From Pyxidicoccus trucidator (lineage in GTDB: Bacteria > Myxococcota > Myxococcia > Myxococcales > Myxococcaceae): a DNA stretch of 64,000 nt. The position numbers were made by a program, and so were the translations under genes. The stretch lies in assembly GCF_010894435.1 (NCBI RefSeq), contig NZ_JAAIXZ010000006.1, positions 540,104 through 604,103 on the forward strand, given 5' to 3'. Positions 17,182-26,236 of the stretch are shown here, piece by piece (the stretch's first letter is position 1; each line of letters begins with the position of its first letter). The notes beneath the pieces were generated by a model. The model saw only the letters and a program-made list of their open reading frames with translations. It was not told the DNA's origin and made no database searches.

Positions 17182-18747
17182 ATGCAGGCAAAGACTGAAG
17201 AGCGGAAGCGGGGCGCGGACGCGGCACCGGGTTGGCCCCGCCGCCCGTCATCGGTGCTGGCGGGCTCTCGAGAGGGACTGGCGGCGGTGTCCGCCGCGCT
17301 GACGGGTGCGGTGGGCAACGCGCTGGCCACCGCCCGGTGGCCCAGCGGCCCGCTGCGGGCCGGCACCCCGGCGGAGGTCCTGGCCTCGGCCACGGCGGCG
17401 CTGGGCGTGGACGGAATCCCCGAGGAAGGCATGGGCGTGGAGGCCGCGCTGGCCCGCGTTGGCCGGGTGTTGGTGGAGCACGGACTCCACCTGTCGCACC
17501 CGCATGCGGTGGCGCACCTCCAGCCACCGCCGCTGGCGGTCGCGGTCGCCGCGGATGCGCTGGCCAGCGCCAGCAATGCCTCGCTGGACACGTATGACTC
17601 GGGGCCCTCGGCCATCGCCGTGGAGCGCTGGCTCATCGGCGGGCTCGTGGAGCTGGCCGGGCTCGGGCGGTGGGCGGATGGGGTGCTCACTCCGGGTGGC
17701 TCGATGTCCAACCTGCTGGGCCTGCTGCTGGCGCGGGACGCGGCCGCGCTGCGGCGCGGTATCGACGTCCGCCGGCAGGGAGTGGCCGCGCTCCAGGCGC
17801 CAATCGTGTTGTGCTCGGAGCTGGCGCACTTCTCGGTGCACCGGGCCTGCGCGGCGCTCGGACTGGGTGAAGGCGCCGTGCGGGGCGTGCCCACCGACTC
17901 GCGCCGCCGGATGCGGCCCGAGGCGCTGGCTGAGATGCTGCAAGAGCTGGGGCCGGAGCACACGCCGCTGGCCATCGTCGCCACCGCGGGGACGACGGAC
18001 TTCGGCACCATCGACCCGCTGCCGCAAATCGCGGCGATTGCCGCCGAGCACGGCATCTGGCTGCACGTCGATGCGGCGTATGGCTTCGGGGCGCTGTTCT
18101 CCGAGCGGCTCGCGGGCCGGCTGGCCGGGCTGTCGTTGGCGGATTCAATCACGGTGGACCTGCACAAGCTGGGCTGGCAGCCGGCGGCAACCAGCGCGCT
18201 GCTGGTGTCCAAGTCGAGCACCTTCGCCTCGCTGGAGCGCGAGGTCGCCTACCTCAACCCGGGCGACGACTCGGCCGCGGGCTATGACGGCCTGCTCGGC
18301 CGCAGCCTTCAGACGACCCGGCGGCCCGACGCGGTGAAGGTCGCCGCCACGCTGCTGGCCTACGGACGCCGGGGGCTGGGCGACATGGTCGACACCTGCC
18401 ACGACCTGGCGCGGCACGCCGAGCAGCGCATCGCGGCCCAGCCCGAGCTGGAGCTGGTGTCACCCGCCGAGCTGACAACGGTCGTGTTCCGCTACCGCTG
18501 CGACGAGGACCCGGTGCGCGAGGATGAAATCAACGGCGCGCTGCGCCGCCGGCTGATGGAGACCGGGGTCGCGCTGATTGGCCGCACCGCGGTCCGCCTG
18601 GACGGGCCCGACTCGCCGGAGCGGGTGTGCCTCAAGTTCACCCTGCTCAACCCCACTACCACCCCCGAGGACCTCGACGCCCTCGTGGAGGCCGTGCTCG
18701 AGGCGGGTCACGCCTGCACGCCCCGCTTCCAGAAGGGGGCCGCATGA
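17182..18747 (+). CDS. PLP-dependent diamine-forming decarboxylase of the siderophore pathway
   Basis: 521 residues from ATG 17182 (GGAGA eight bases upstream). Group II pyridoxal-phosphate decarboxylase fold: THE-type region LTPGGSMSNLLGLLLARD, PLP-Asp in HVDAAYGFG, Schiff-base lysine about K329 in DLHKLGWQPAA. It resembles DesA (lysine decarboxylase for desferrioxamine) and DABA decarboxylases (RhbB). It would supply cadaverine (from lysine) or 1,3-diaminopropane (from diaminobutyrate). No RhbA-type aminotransferase that would make diaminobutyrate is in the operon, which favours lysine or ornithine as substrate; this is inference. First gene of a tightly overlapping operon. Confidence 0.85.
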   Translation: MQAKTEERKRGADAAPGWPRRPSSVLAGSREGLAAVSAALTGAVGNALATARWPSGPLRAGTPAEVLASATAALGVDGIPEEGMGVEAALARVGRVLVEHGLHLSHPHAVAHLQPPPLAVAVAADALASASNASLDTYDSGPSAIAVERWLIGGLVELAGLGRWADGVLTPGGSMSNLLGLLLARDAAALRRGIDVRRQGVAALQAPIVLCSELAHFSVHRACAALGLGEGAVRGVPTDSRRRMRPEALAEMLQELGPEHTPLAIVATAGTTDFGTIDPLPQIAAIAAEHGIWLHVDAAYGFGALFSERLAGRLAGLSLADSITVDLHKLGWQPAATSALLVSKSSTFASLEREVAYLNPGDDSAAGYDGLLGRSLQTTRRPDAVKVAATLLAYGRRGLGDMVDTCHDLARHAEQRIAAQPELELVSPAELTTVVFRYRCDEDPVREDEINGALRRRLMETGVALIGRTAVRLDGPDSPERVCLKFTLLNPTTTPEDLDALVEAVLEAGHACTPRFQKGAA

Positions 18748-20534
18748 GCGCCGCCCTTCTTCCCCGGTACGAAACCCCCGCCGCGGACCCGCTGCACGAC
18801 GCGGACGCGCGCCGCACGGCGGAGCATGCCCACCTGGAGGCGCTGCTGCGCTGCTGGCTCGTGGAGACCCGGACGCCGGTCCACCCGGGGCCGCTGCGCG
18901 TCGCGCTGCCGAGCACCGGACTGGCGCTGCGCACCGAGGTGGCCCATTGCTCGCCGAGCGGCTGGCACCGCTTCGGCCCGGTGCTCCTGGAGGGCCCGGG
19001 AGGAAGTACCGCCACCTCCGCCGACGCCGTCCTCGCCGTGGCGCTGGTGGCCCACGAGGCCGCGATGCGCGGAGGCGCCCGCCCCGGCGGCGTCCCCTCG
19101 GGCGCACTGGCCGACCTGGTCGAGCGCACGGCGGAGTCCGTGCGCCGGGTGGCGGACTTCGTGGCCCACCGCCGCGAGCACCCGCTGCCACCGCCGCCGG
19201 TGGACAGCTTCCTCGCGGCGGAGCAGGCGCTGGTGCTCGGACACCTGCACCACCCGGCGCCCAAGAGCCGGGATGGGCTCTCCTCCGCCGACACCGTGGA
19301 GTTCTCCCCGGAGCTCCGGGGCGCGTTCCAGCTGCACTGGTTCTCGGCGGACCCGTCCGTGGTGTCACACGACGCCGTCCAGGGCGCCCCCTCGCTCTCC
19401 GGTCGGGACACGGTGGCGCTGCTGGCGGACCTGGCGGGGCGGCCCCGGGAGGGGGACCGCGTGCTGATACCGGCGCACCCGTGGCAGGCCCGAGACGTCC
19501 TGACGCGGCCGAGAATCGCCGCGCTGATCGAGGCGGGCCTGCTGACGCCGCTGGGTGCGTGCGGGCCGCGCTGGTGGGCGACCTCGAGCGTGCGCACCGT
19601 CTACCGGCCTGACGTGTCGGTGATGCTGAAGCTGTCGCTGGGGCTGCGGCTGACCAACTCCCGCCGCGAGTCCACGCGCACCGAGCTGAAGCGCGGGCTG
19701 GAAATCAATCGGCTGCTGGACGCGGGCTACGCGCGGGAGACCTACGCCGCCCACCCCGGCTTCTCCATCGTGAGAGACCCCGCGTGGATGGCGGTGGACG
19801 AGCCCGCCCGGGCCGGGGGCCCGGAAGTGACGGGCCTGGACGTGGCGGTGCGGGAGGTGCCCTCCGGCATCGCCGACCTGCACTGCCTGGCCGGACTGGT
19901 GGCGCCGCGCCCGGGGCTGGGACGCAGCCAGCTGGGCGCGCTGGTGGCCGGGCTCGGCGCGGGTGCCGCCGAGCAGTGGGTGGCCGACTACACGGACCGC
20001 GTGCTGGTGCCGATGCTGCACCTGTACGCGGCCACCGGCATCGGTCTCGAGGCGCACCAGCAGAACACGCTGGTCCGGCTCGACGCCCGGGGCCGCGTCA
20101 CCGGCGCGGCCTTCCGGGACAACCAGGGCTACTACCTGGCGGCATCCCACCTGCCCCGGCTGCTCCGGCTGCTTGGCGCGGACACCTCGACGCTGGCCGT
20201 GGTCGACGACGCCATCGTCGACGAGCGGCTCTCCTACTACCTGCTGCGAAACCAGGCGCTCGCGGTGGTGGGGTGCCTCGGCGTGGACGGACTGGGAGAT
20301 GAGCGCCGGCTGCTCGCCATCATGGCCGGGCGGCTGCGCGCGGCGCTTCCGGCGCTGGCCGCCGCGGGTCCCCAGGGAGACCGGCTGGCCCGCAGGTGGC
20401 TGGAGGCCGACACCCTGCCCTGCAAGAGCAACCTGCTCACCCGGCTGCACGGCATCGACGAGGTGCTCGCGCCGCTGGACGCGCAGTCCGTGTACCTCGA
20501 CGCGCCCAACCCCCTGCGTGAGGTGGCGCGATGA
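18744..20534 (+). CDS. NIS siderophore synthetase 1 (IucA/IucC family)
   Basis: 596 residues; ATGA overlap with the decarboxylase stop. The IucA/IucC N-terminal domain (about 130-370) has HLHHPAPKSRDG, the ATP/substrate segment in the place of the family HPxHPxxK motif, then RVLIPAHPWQARDV and LKLSLGLRLTNSRR. The FhuF-like C-terminal half has GIGLEAHQQNTLV and RDNQGYY, and ends in the family-typical APNPL. These enzymes adenylate a citrate carboxylate and couple it to a hydroxamate amine. With a second synthetase at 24134, one likely makes the first amide and the other the second; which does which cannot be told by eye. Confidence 0.92.
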   Translation: MSAALLPRYETPAADPLHDADARRTAEHAHLEALLRCWLVETRTPVHPGPLRVALPSTGLALRTEVAHCSPSGWHRFGPVLLEGPGGSTATSADAVLAVALVAHEAAMRGGARPGGVPSGALADLVERTAESVRRVADFVAHRREHPLPPPPVDSFLAAEQALVLGHLHHPAPKSRDGLSSADTVEFSPELRGAFQLHWFSADPSVVSHDAVQGAPSLSGRDTVALLADLAGRPREGDRVLIPAHPWQARDVLTRPRIAALIEAGLLTPLGACGPRWWATSSVRTVYRPDVSVMLKLSLGLRLTNSRRESTRTELKRGLEINRLLDAGYARETYAAHPGFSIVRDPAWMAVDEPARAGGPEVTGLDVAVREVPSGIADLHCLAGLVAPRPGLGRSQLGALVAGLGAGAAEQWVADYTDRVLVPMLHLYAATGIGLEAHQQNTLVRLDARGRVTGAAFRDNQGYYLAASHLPRLLRLLGADTSTLAVVDDAIVDERLSYYLLRNQALAVVGCLGVDGLGDERRLLAIMAGRLRAALPALAAAGPQGDRLARRWLEADTLPCKSNLLTRLHGIDEVLAPLDAQSVYLDAPNPLREVAR

Positions 20535-21118
20535 CCGCCCTGCCCCGTCAGGACGTCGCGGGCAGCGGCGTGCCCGCGCCCCCGGTGCCACGGGTCCGCG
20601 CGCCCTGGTCTGCCCGGCCCGCGAGCGTCACCGAGGACCTGGAACAGGTGCATCGCTGGATGCAGGCCCCGCACGTGGCCGAGTTCTGGAAGCAGGCCTG
20701 GCCCATGGAGCGCTGGCGGGCCGAGCTGGAGCGGCAGGCCGCCGGAGACCACTCGCTGCCGGTCATGCTCGACTTCGAGGGCGCCCCGGTGGCGTACCTC
20801 GAGGTGTACCGGGTGGTGCGCGACCGGCTGGCCGGGCACTACCCGGAGCGGCCTTATGACCTGGGCGTCCACGTGGCCATCGGCGAGCTCGGCCGCACCG
20901 GCCGAGGCCTGGGCCGAGCGCTGCTGCGTGAGGTGGCCGAGGGGCTGCTCGCGGCGGACCCGCGCTGCACCCGCGTGGTCGCCGAGCCCGATGCGCGCAA
21001 CGCCCCGTCGCTGCGCGCCTTCACCGCCGCCGGCTTCCGCACCGTCGGCCCCATCACCCTTTCTGACAAGAGCGCGACGCTGCTCGTCTACCCACGCTCC
21101 GAGGAGGACCTGCCGTGA
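20531..21118 (+). CDS. GNAT acyltransferase for the hydroxydiamine (IucB/AlcB/RhbD-like)
   Basis: 195 residues, ATGA overlap with the synthetase. Features of the siderophore acetyltransferase family: VHRWMQAPHVAEFWKQAW at the N-terminal part, the conserved YLEVYRVVRDRLAGHY, and the acetyl-CoA loop GRTGRGLGRALL. It should acylate N-hydroxydiamine (acetyl- or succinyl-CoA) to give the hydroxamate. Acetyl would fit a schizokinen/arthrobactin-like product. Confidence 0.9.
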   Translation: MTALPRQDVAGSGVPAPPVPRVRAPWSARPASVTEDLEQVHRWMQAPHVAEFWKQAWPMERWRAELERQAAGDHSLPVMLDFEGAPVAYLEVYRVVRDRLAGHYPERPYDLGVHVAIGELGRTGRGLGRALLREVAEGLLAADPRCTRVVAEPDARNAPSLRAFTAAGFRTVGPITLSDKSATLLVYPRSEEDLP

Positions 21119-22545
21119 ATGCTGTTTCCCCTGATGCGCCCCCCCTGCACACCGAACATGACGTGGTGGCGGTCGGCTGCGGGCCGTTCAACCTCGGCCT
21201 GGCGGCGCTCGCGTCCACGGTGGAGGGGCTGGACCTGGTCGTGCTCGAGTCCCGGCCGGAGCTGCGCTGGCACACGGGCCTGATGTTCGACGAGGCCCTG
21301 CTCCAGCTCAGCTTCCTCGCCGACCTCGTCACCCTCGTCTCCCCCACGCACCCGCTGTCGTTCCTGGCCTACCTGCACGACAAGGACCGGCTCTACCCGT
21401 TCTACATCCGCGAGCGCTTCCATCCGACGCGCCGCGAGTACGAGGACTACCTGCGCTGGGCCGCCTCGAAGCTCCCCTCGGTGCGCTTCTCGCACCAGGT
21501 CGAGGAGGTTGGCTGGGACGAGGGACGGCAGCGCTTCACGCTGCGGGTGCTGCGCGGCGACGGCCGCCGGCTGTTCATGACCGCCCGAGACATCGTGCTC
21601 GGCATCGGCACCGAGCCGTCGCTGCCCGCGGCCCTGGCCTCGCTGCCCCCCGGAAAGCGAATCCACACCGGGGACTACCTGCACCGGCAGGCCGACGTGG
21701 AGGCCGCGAAGCGCGTGACGGTGGTCGGCTCCGGTCAGTCGGGCGCCGAGGTCGCCCTGCACCTGCTCCAGCGCAACCTGGCGGGCGGTGGCGCGGTGAG
21801 CTGGCTCACGCGGACGACTTCGTTCGCGCCGCTGGACTACACCAAGCTGACCCTCGAGATGACCACGCCGGCGTACGTCCGGTACTTCCACGCGCTGCCC
21901 CAGCCGACCAAGGATCGGCTCGTCGCCGAGCAGTGGCGGCACTACAAGGGCATCTCGACGGAGACCCTGGAGCAGGTCCACGACCTGCTGTACCGGCGGG
22001 AGCTGGAGCCCGGGCTGGCCGACGTGGAGCTGCGCTGCGGCGTCGCCGTGGAGGACGCCTCCGTGAGCGGCGCGGGCCAGGTGGTGCTGCGCTGCCGGCA
22101 CCTCGACACTGGAGAGAGCTTCGAGCACACGACGGATCTCGTGGTCGCGGCCACGGGTTACCGGCACCGACCGCCGGTCTTCCTGAAGCCCATGGAGGGC
22201 CTGCTGCGCCGGGACGCGCAGGGCCGCTACCAGGTCCGGTTCGACCACTCGGTGGAGCTGGCGCCGCAGGTGAGTGGACGCCTCTTCGTCTCCCACGCCG
22301 ACCTGCACAGCCATGGCGTCGCCGCGCCCGACCTGGGCGTGTCCGCCTACCGCAACGCCACCATCCTCAACGCCATCACCGGGCGCCAGGTGTACACGCT
22401 GCCCCAGCGCACCGCGTTCTCCCGCTTCGGGCTCCCGGCCGCCGCCGCGCGTCCCCGCACCCAGGAGACGCCGCGGACCTCCACGCCGCTGGTGCCCGAG
22501 GGCGCGACGCGGGCCCTCATCGCTCGCGCGCCGGAGGCCACGTGA
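21115..22545 (+). CDS. Diamine/L-lysine N-monooxygenase (IucD/RhbE/DesB-like)
   Basis: 476 residues, GTGA overlap. FAD-binding GCGPFNLGLA near residue 22, NADPH-binding VGSGQSGAEVA near 204, and the ATGY motif near 345, the diagnostic set for siderophore N-hydroxylating monooxygenases. WHTGLMFDEALLQLSFLADL is the family's substrate/FAD region. It hydroxylates the terminal amine of the diamine, before acylation by the neighbouring acyltransferase. The last 35 residues after FGLP are low complexity. Confidence 0.93.
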   Translation: MNAVSPDAPPLHTEHDVVAVGCGPFNLGLAALASTVEGLDLVVLESRPELRWHTGLMFDEALLQLSFLADLVTLVSPTHPLSFLAYLHDKDRLYPFYIRERFHPTRREYEDYLRWAASKLPSVRFSHQVEEVGWDEGRQRFTLRVLRGDGRRLFMTARDIVLGIGTEPSLPAALASLPPGKRIHTGDYLHRQADVEAAKRVTVVGSGQSGAEVALHLLQRNLAGGGAVSWLTRTTSFAPLDYTKLTLEMTTPAYVRYFHALPQPTKDRLVAEQWRHYKGISTETLEQVHDLLYRRELEPGLADVELRCGVAVEDASVSGAGQVVLRCRHLDTGESFEHTTDLVVAATGYRHRPPVFLKPMEGLLRRDAQGRYQVRFDHSVELAPQVSGRLFVSHADLHSHGVAAPDLGVSAYRNATILNAITGRQVYTLPQRTAFSRFGLPAAAARPRTQETPRTSTPLVPEGATRALIARAPEAT

Positions 22546-24137
22546 GCGCGCAGCCACAGGACAACACTCGCGCGCCAGGCGCGAGCGATGCACCGGTACC
22601 TCCACCGCCGAGCGCCGACGCCCGACGCGCGGCCCGCTGGACGTTCGCGCTGGTGAGCGCGGGCGGGGTGGTGATGACGCTGGACGTGACGGTGGTGAAT
22701 GTCGCGCTGGCCGCCATCGCGAAGGACCTGGGAGCCGGGCTGCACCAGGTGCAATGGACGGTCTCCGCGTACTCGCTCGCGTTCGGCGCCCTGCTGCTCA
22801 CGGCGGGCGCGCTGTCGGACCGGATTGGCCGCCGGAGCGTCTTCGTCGCGGGCATCGCCCTCTTCACCCTGGCCTCGGCGCTGTGCGGCCTGGCACCCAG
22901 CGCCGAAGCGCTGGTCGCGGCCCGGGTGGCGCAGGGGCTCGGCGGCTCCATGGTGTTCGCTCCCGCGCTTGCCCTCATCGCCGCCGTCTACGAGGGCGCC
23001 GAGCGCCGGAGCGCCATCGCCACCTATGCGGCCATCGCCTCCGCCGCCGGCGCACTCGGGCCGGTGGTGGGAGGGGTGCTCGTCGAATGGGTCGGCTGGC
23101 GGTGGATCTTCCTCATCAACGTGCCCATCGGCGTCCTGGTCGTCCTCGGCGCGCTGACCCGGATGCCCGCCCTCACGCCACCGGACACGAGCCGCCGGTT
23201 GGACCCGCTGGGCGCGCTCCTCGGCGTCGGCGTGCTGCTGACGCTGCACTACCCCCTCATGGTGGGACCGGATACCGGCTGGTGGTCCCCCCACGTGCTC
23301 GTCCCCGCATGCGCCGGTGTCGTGCTCCTCTGGGCGCTCGTCATGAGCCAGCGGCGGCCCGGCAGCATGCTGGACCTGGAGCTGTTGCGCATCCCCGCGC
23401 TCTCCGGAGCAGCGGTGCTCGGGTTCCTCGCCCGCATGTCGAGCCTGGGCGTGCTCGTCTTCACCACCTTGTGGCTGCAAGGGGCGTCCGGGGGCTCGCC
23501 GCTCCAGGTGGGCCTGCGGCTGCTGCCGCTGACGGGAAGCCTGCTGATCGCCGGCATGTGCATGGCCCGGCTGCAGACCCGCTTCTCCGCCGCCGGGCTC
23601 GTGGCCAGCGGCTTCGCCCTCCAGGGCCTGGGGCTGCTGACCCTCGGCGGGGCCGCGGTCCAGGGACAGTGGGCCCTGAGTTTCGCGGGGCTGGTGCTGC
23701 TGGGCACCGGAGGCGCCACCATCTTCCCGCCGCTGATGGGCGTGGCGGTCGGCGTCGTCCCCGCCGCCCGCGCGGGGATGGCCTCGGGGCTGACCAACGC
23801 CTGCTACCCCCTGGGCACCGCCACGGGAGTGGCCGTCCTGGGCGCCGTGTTCTCCTCGCGGCTCGGCGCCGCCCTGGAGGCCGGTCCGCTGCAAGGCGAA
23901 GCGGTCCGGAGCATGCGCGCGGCCCTGGAGACCGGCCAGTTCGGCCTCGTCGAGCCCACGCTGATGCCGCTTGCCCAGGCGGCCTTCGCCCACGCCTACC
24001 TGGCGGTCTGCCTCACGGCCTCGGCGGTGTGCCTGCTGGGAGCCGTGCTCGCCCTCCGCGTCCTGCCAAATCCGGCGGTCCAGGCCCCGCGCCCGGCCGT
24101 CCGTGAGCATCCCCTTTCCTTGAAGGAGTCACCGTGA
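22542..24137 (+). CDS. MFS exporter (DHA2/EmrB type), siderophore efflux
   Basis: 531 residues from GTG 22542 (GTGA overlap with the monooxygenase). Motif A variant GALSDRIGRRSVF, motif C region GALGPVVGGVLVEWVGWRWIF, and helix 1 TLDVTVVNVALAAIA identify the 14-helix drug:H+ antiporter-2 family. Being inside a siderophore biosynthetic operon, between two biosynthetic genes and translationally coupled to both, it most likely exports the finished siderophore to the periplasm. A cytosolic N-terminal tail of about 30 residues is proline/alanine-rich. Confidence 0.92.
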   Translation: MSAQPQDNTRAPGASDAPVPPPPSADARRAARWTFALVSAGGVVMTLDVTVVNVALAAIAKDLGAGLHQVQWTVSAYSLAFGALLLTAGALSDRIGRRSVFVAGIALFTLASALCGLAPSAEALVAARVAQGLGGSMVFAPALALIAAVYEGAERRSAIATYAAIASAAGALGPVVGGVLVEWVGWRWIFLINVPIGVLVVLGALTRMPALTPPDTSRRLDPLGALLGVGVLLTLHYPLMVGPDTGWWSPHVLVPACAGVVLLWALVMSQRRPGSMLDLELLRIPALSGAAVLGFLARMSSLGVLVFTTLWLQGASGGSPLQVGLRLLPLTGSLLIAGMCMARLQTRFSAAGLVASGFALQGLGLLTLGGAAVQGQWALSFAGLVLLGTGGATIFPPLMGVAVGVVPAARAGMASGLTNACYPLGTATGVAVLGAVFSSRLGAALEAGPLQGEAVRSMRAALETGQFGLVEPTLMPLAQAAFAHAYLAVCLTASAVCLLGAVLALRVLPNPAVQAPRPAVREHPLSLKESP

Positions 24138-26023
24138 AAGCCAGAACTGAAGCCCTGGACCTGAGCACCCCCGTCAGCATCCTCCCCACCCCCGTGGACC
24201 TCAACAGCGCCTCCTCCGAGGGAAGCGACCACCCGGTGCCGGCCCTGCCGGAAGTGGACCCCGCATCGTGGCGGGAAGCCAACCGGCGACTGCTGGCCAA
24301 GGCGCTCGGGGAGTGGTGCTTCGAGGAGATGCTCAAGGCCATCCCGAACGGCGACGGCCGCTACCGGGTCGACCTCGGCAGCGGCACCTCCTATGTGTTC
24401 TCCGCGCGGCCGGGCGCCTTCGGCTGGATGCGGGTGGAGCCCGGGTCCATCACCCGCAGCGCCACCAGCATGCTCGGCAACAGCATCGCCGAGCCGGCCT
24501 GGGACGCGCTGCAGTTCCTGACCGACGCCGCCTCCACGCTGGGCACGGACCCGTCGACGCTGGCCACGTACTTCCTCGAGCTGTCGTCCACGCTGGCGGT
24601 GGATGCCGCGCGCATCGCGCATGGAGGCAATACCGTCGCGGAGCTGCGCGCCCTGGGCCACACGGAGCTGGACTGCCACATGACGGGGCACAACTGGCTG
24701 GTGGCGAACAAGGGCCGGGTCAACTTCTCCGCGTCCGACGTGCGCCGCTATGCCCCGGAGGCCCGCCAGCCGGTGCGGCTGCTGTGGGTGGCCGTGCACC
24801 GCGGGCTGGCGGAGTTCCGCGGCACGTCGGAGCTGTCCGAGCGTGAGATTCTCGCCCGCGAGCTGGACGAGGCGACGCGGAGCCGGTTCACCCGCGTGCT
24901 CACCTCCGCCGGGCTCGCTCCGGACGCCTTCGTGTGGATGCCCGTGCACCCCTGGCAGTGGGACCATGCGGTGCAGGTGCTGCACGCCGCGGACGTGGCC
25001 CAGCGGCGAATCGTACCGCTGGGGGAGAGCACCGACCTGTACCTGCCGGGCCAGTCCATCCGGACGATGGCCAACGTGACGAGCCCCGGCCGCTTCGACG
25101 TGAAGCTGCCGCTGAAGATTCTCAACACGCTGGTCTGGCGCGGGATTCCACCCCACTGCACCCTCGGTGCGCCCGTCGTCACGCAGTGGCTCCAGTGCCT
25201 CCTGGACAGCGACCCCTTCCTGGCGAAGGAGTGCCGCACGGTGTTCCTCGGCGAGGTCGCTTCGGTGACGGTGCGGCACCCGTACCTCTCGAAGGTGGCG
25301 GACGTGCCGTACCAGCACCTGGAGACCCTGGGCTGCATCTGGCGCGAGCCGGTCGCCGCGCGCCAGGACTCCGGTGAGCGGGTGCGCACCTTCGCCTCGC
25401 TGCTGCATGTGGATGGCAAGGGCGCGGCGTTCGTCGCCGAGCTGGTCCGCGCGTCGGGCCTGGGCGCGCAGGAGTGGCTGCAGCACCTGTTCGACACGCT
25501 GCTCGTGCCCATCATGCACGTGCTGTATCGCTACGGCATCACCTTCAACCCGCACGGGCAGAACACCCTGCTGGGCTTTGATGCGAACGATGTCCCGCGC
25601 CGGCTGTACCTGAAGGACTTCGTCGACGACGTGTGCGTGTCGTTCACCGACGTGCCCGAGCGGGGCCCGGAGCCGGACGGACATGACCACGTGCTGCCGC
25701 GCAAGCACCCGTCGGTCATCAAGCAGCACGTGGTGGACCAGGTCTTCGTCGGGCACTTCCGCTACCTGGCGCCGCTGGTCTCCGAGCAGCTTGGCATGCC
25801 CGAGCAGGCCTTCTGGAAGCAGGTCCGGCGGACCATCCTCGCCTTCCACCAGCGCTACCCCGAGCTGAGCCAGCGCTTCGCCGAGTACGACCTGCTCACC
25901 CCCGAGATTCCGCGCTACGCGCTCAACCGGGACCGGATTGTCGTTACCCGCTACACCGACCGGGCCCTCCGCCACGCGCTGTATCCGAACGGGACGCTGC
26001 CCAACCCGCTCGCTCGCGACTGA
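24134..26023 (+). CDS. NIS siderophore synthetase 2 (IucA/IucC family)
   Basis: 629 residues, GTGA overlap with the exporter. It carries GHTELDCHMTGHNWLVANKG (the HPxHPxxKxxxG-like segment), VWMPVHPWQWDH, and the C-terminal FhuF-like half with YGITFNPHGQNTLL and YLKDFVDD. It ends ALNRDRIVV...LPNPLARD, matching the NPL ending of the family. Only weakly like the first synthetase, so this is an old paralogue and not a recent duplicate. It ends the operon, 12 bases before a strong hairpin. Its last 14-30 codons plus the hairpin recur at three other places in the window. Confidence 0.93.
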   Translation: MKARTEALDLSTPVSILPTPVDLNSASSEGSDHPVPALPEVDPASWREANRRLLAKALGEWCFEEMLKAIPNGDGRYRVDLGSGTSYVFSARPGAFGWMRVEPGSITRSATSMLGNSIAEPAWDALQFLTDAASTLGTDPSTLATYFLELSSTLAVDAARIAHGGNTVAELRALGHTELDCHMTGHNWLVANKGRVNFSASDVRRYAPEARQPVRLLWVAVHRGLAEFRGTSELSEREILARELDEATRSRFTRVLTSAGLAPDAFVWMPVHPWQWDHAVQVLHAADVAQRRIVPLGESTDLYLPGQSIRTMANVTSPGRFDVKLPLKILNTLVWRGIPPHCTLGAPVVTQWLQCLLDSDPFLAKECRTVFLGEVASVTVRHPYLSKVADVPYQHLETLGCIWREPVAARQDSGERVRTFASLLHVDGKGAAFVAELVRASGLGAQEWLQHLFDTLLVPIMHVLYRYGITFNPHGQNTLLGFDANDVPRRLYLKDFVDDVCVSFTDVPERGPEPDGHDHVLPRKHPSVIKQHVVDQVFVGHFRYLAPLVSEQLGMPEQAFWKQVRRTILAFHQRYPELSQRFAEYDLLTPEIPRYALNRDRIVVTRYTDRALRHALYPNGTLPNPLARD

Positions 26024-26065
26024 CCCACTCCCCTGCCCCCGCGTCATTCCGGCGCGGGGGCCGGG
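25933..26065 (+). repeat. Repeat copy 1: 3' end of NIS synthetase 2 plus terminator (likely source copy)
   Basis: The 38-bp core 25976-26013, encoding ALYPNGTLPNPLA, is identical in all four copies (others begin at 35449, 38860 and 48949). The synthetase stop codon and a GC-rich hairpin follow in each copy. This copy is in frame in an intact gene, so it is the probable origin. Confidence 0.85.
26035..26061 (+). terminator. Terminator of the siderophore operon
   Basis: GCCCCCGCG (26035-26043) and CGCGGGGGC (26053-26061) form a 9-bp GC stem with a 9-nt loop, 12 bp after the last stop codon of the operon. No U-run. The same stem follows each repeat copy. Confidence 0.65.
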
Positions 26066-26236
26066 GCCGGGGGTGGACACGTCGAAGTGCCGGAGATGTT
26101 TGACCTCGCACTCGAAGTGAGATGGTGTGTTGACTTCCAGTGCGTGCTTCTTGCGGCCGGCACTGACGCTCCCCCACCTTCCGGAGGCACCATCGTGCAG
26201 ACACTGATGTTTCCATCGCAGCTCCAGCTTGAGCCC

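Noticed and set aside
25976..26013. Idea that the repeated 38-bp core is a phage or integron attachment site, or that its reverse strand (GLGSVPFGY) is a recombinase fragment
   Set aside because: The plus-strand reading fits the natural NPL ending of IucA/IucC proteins in an intact gene; no tRNA or recombinase gene is adjacent to any copy.
17182..26023. Diaminobutyrate aminotransferase expected for a schizokinen/rhizobactin operon
   Set aside because: No aminotransferase gene is present anywhere in the window; this shaped the product prediction.
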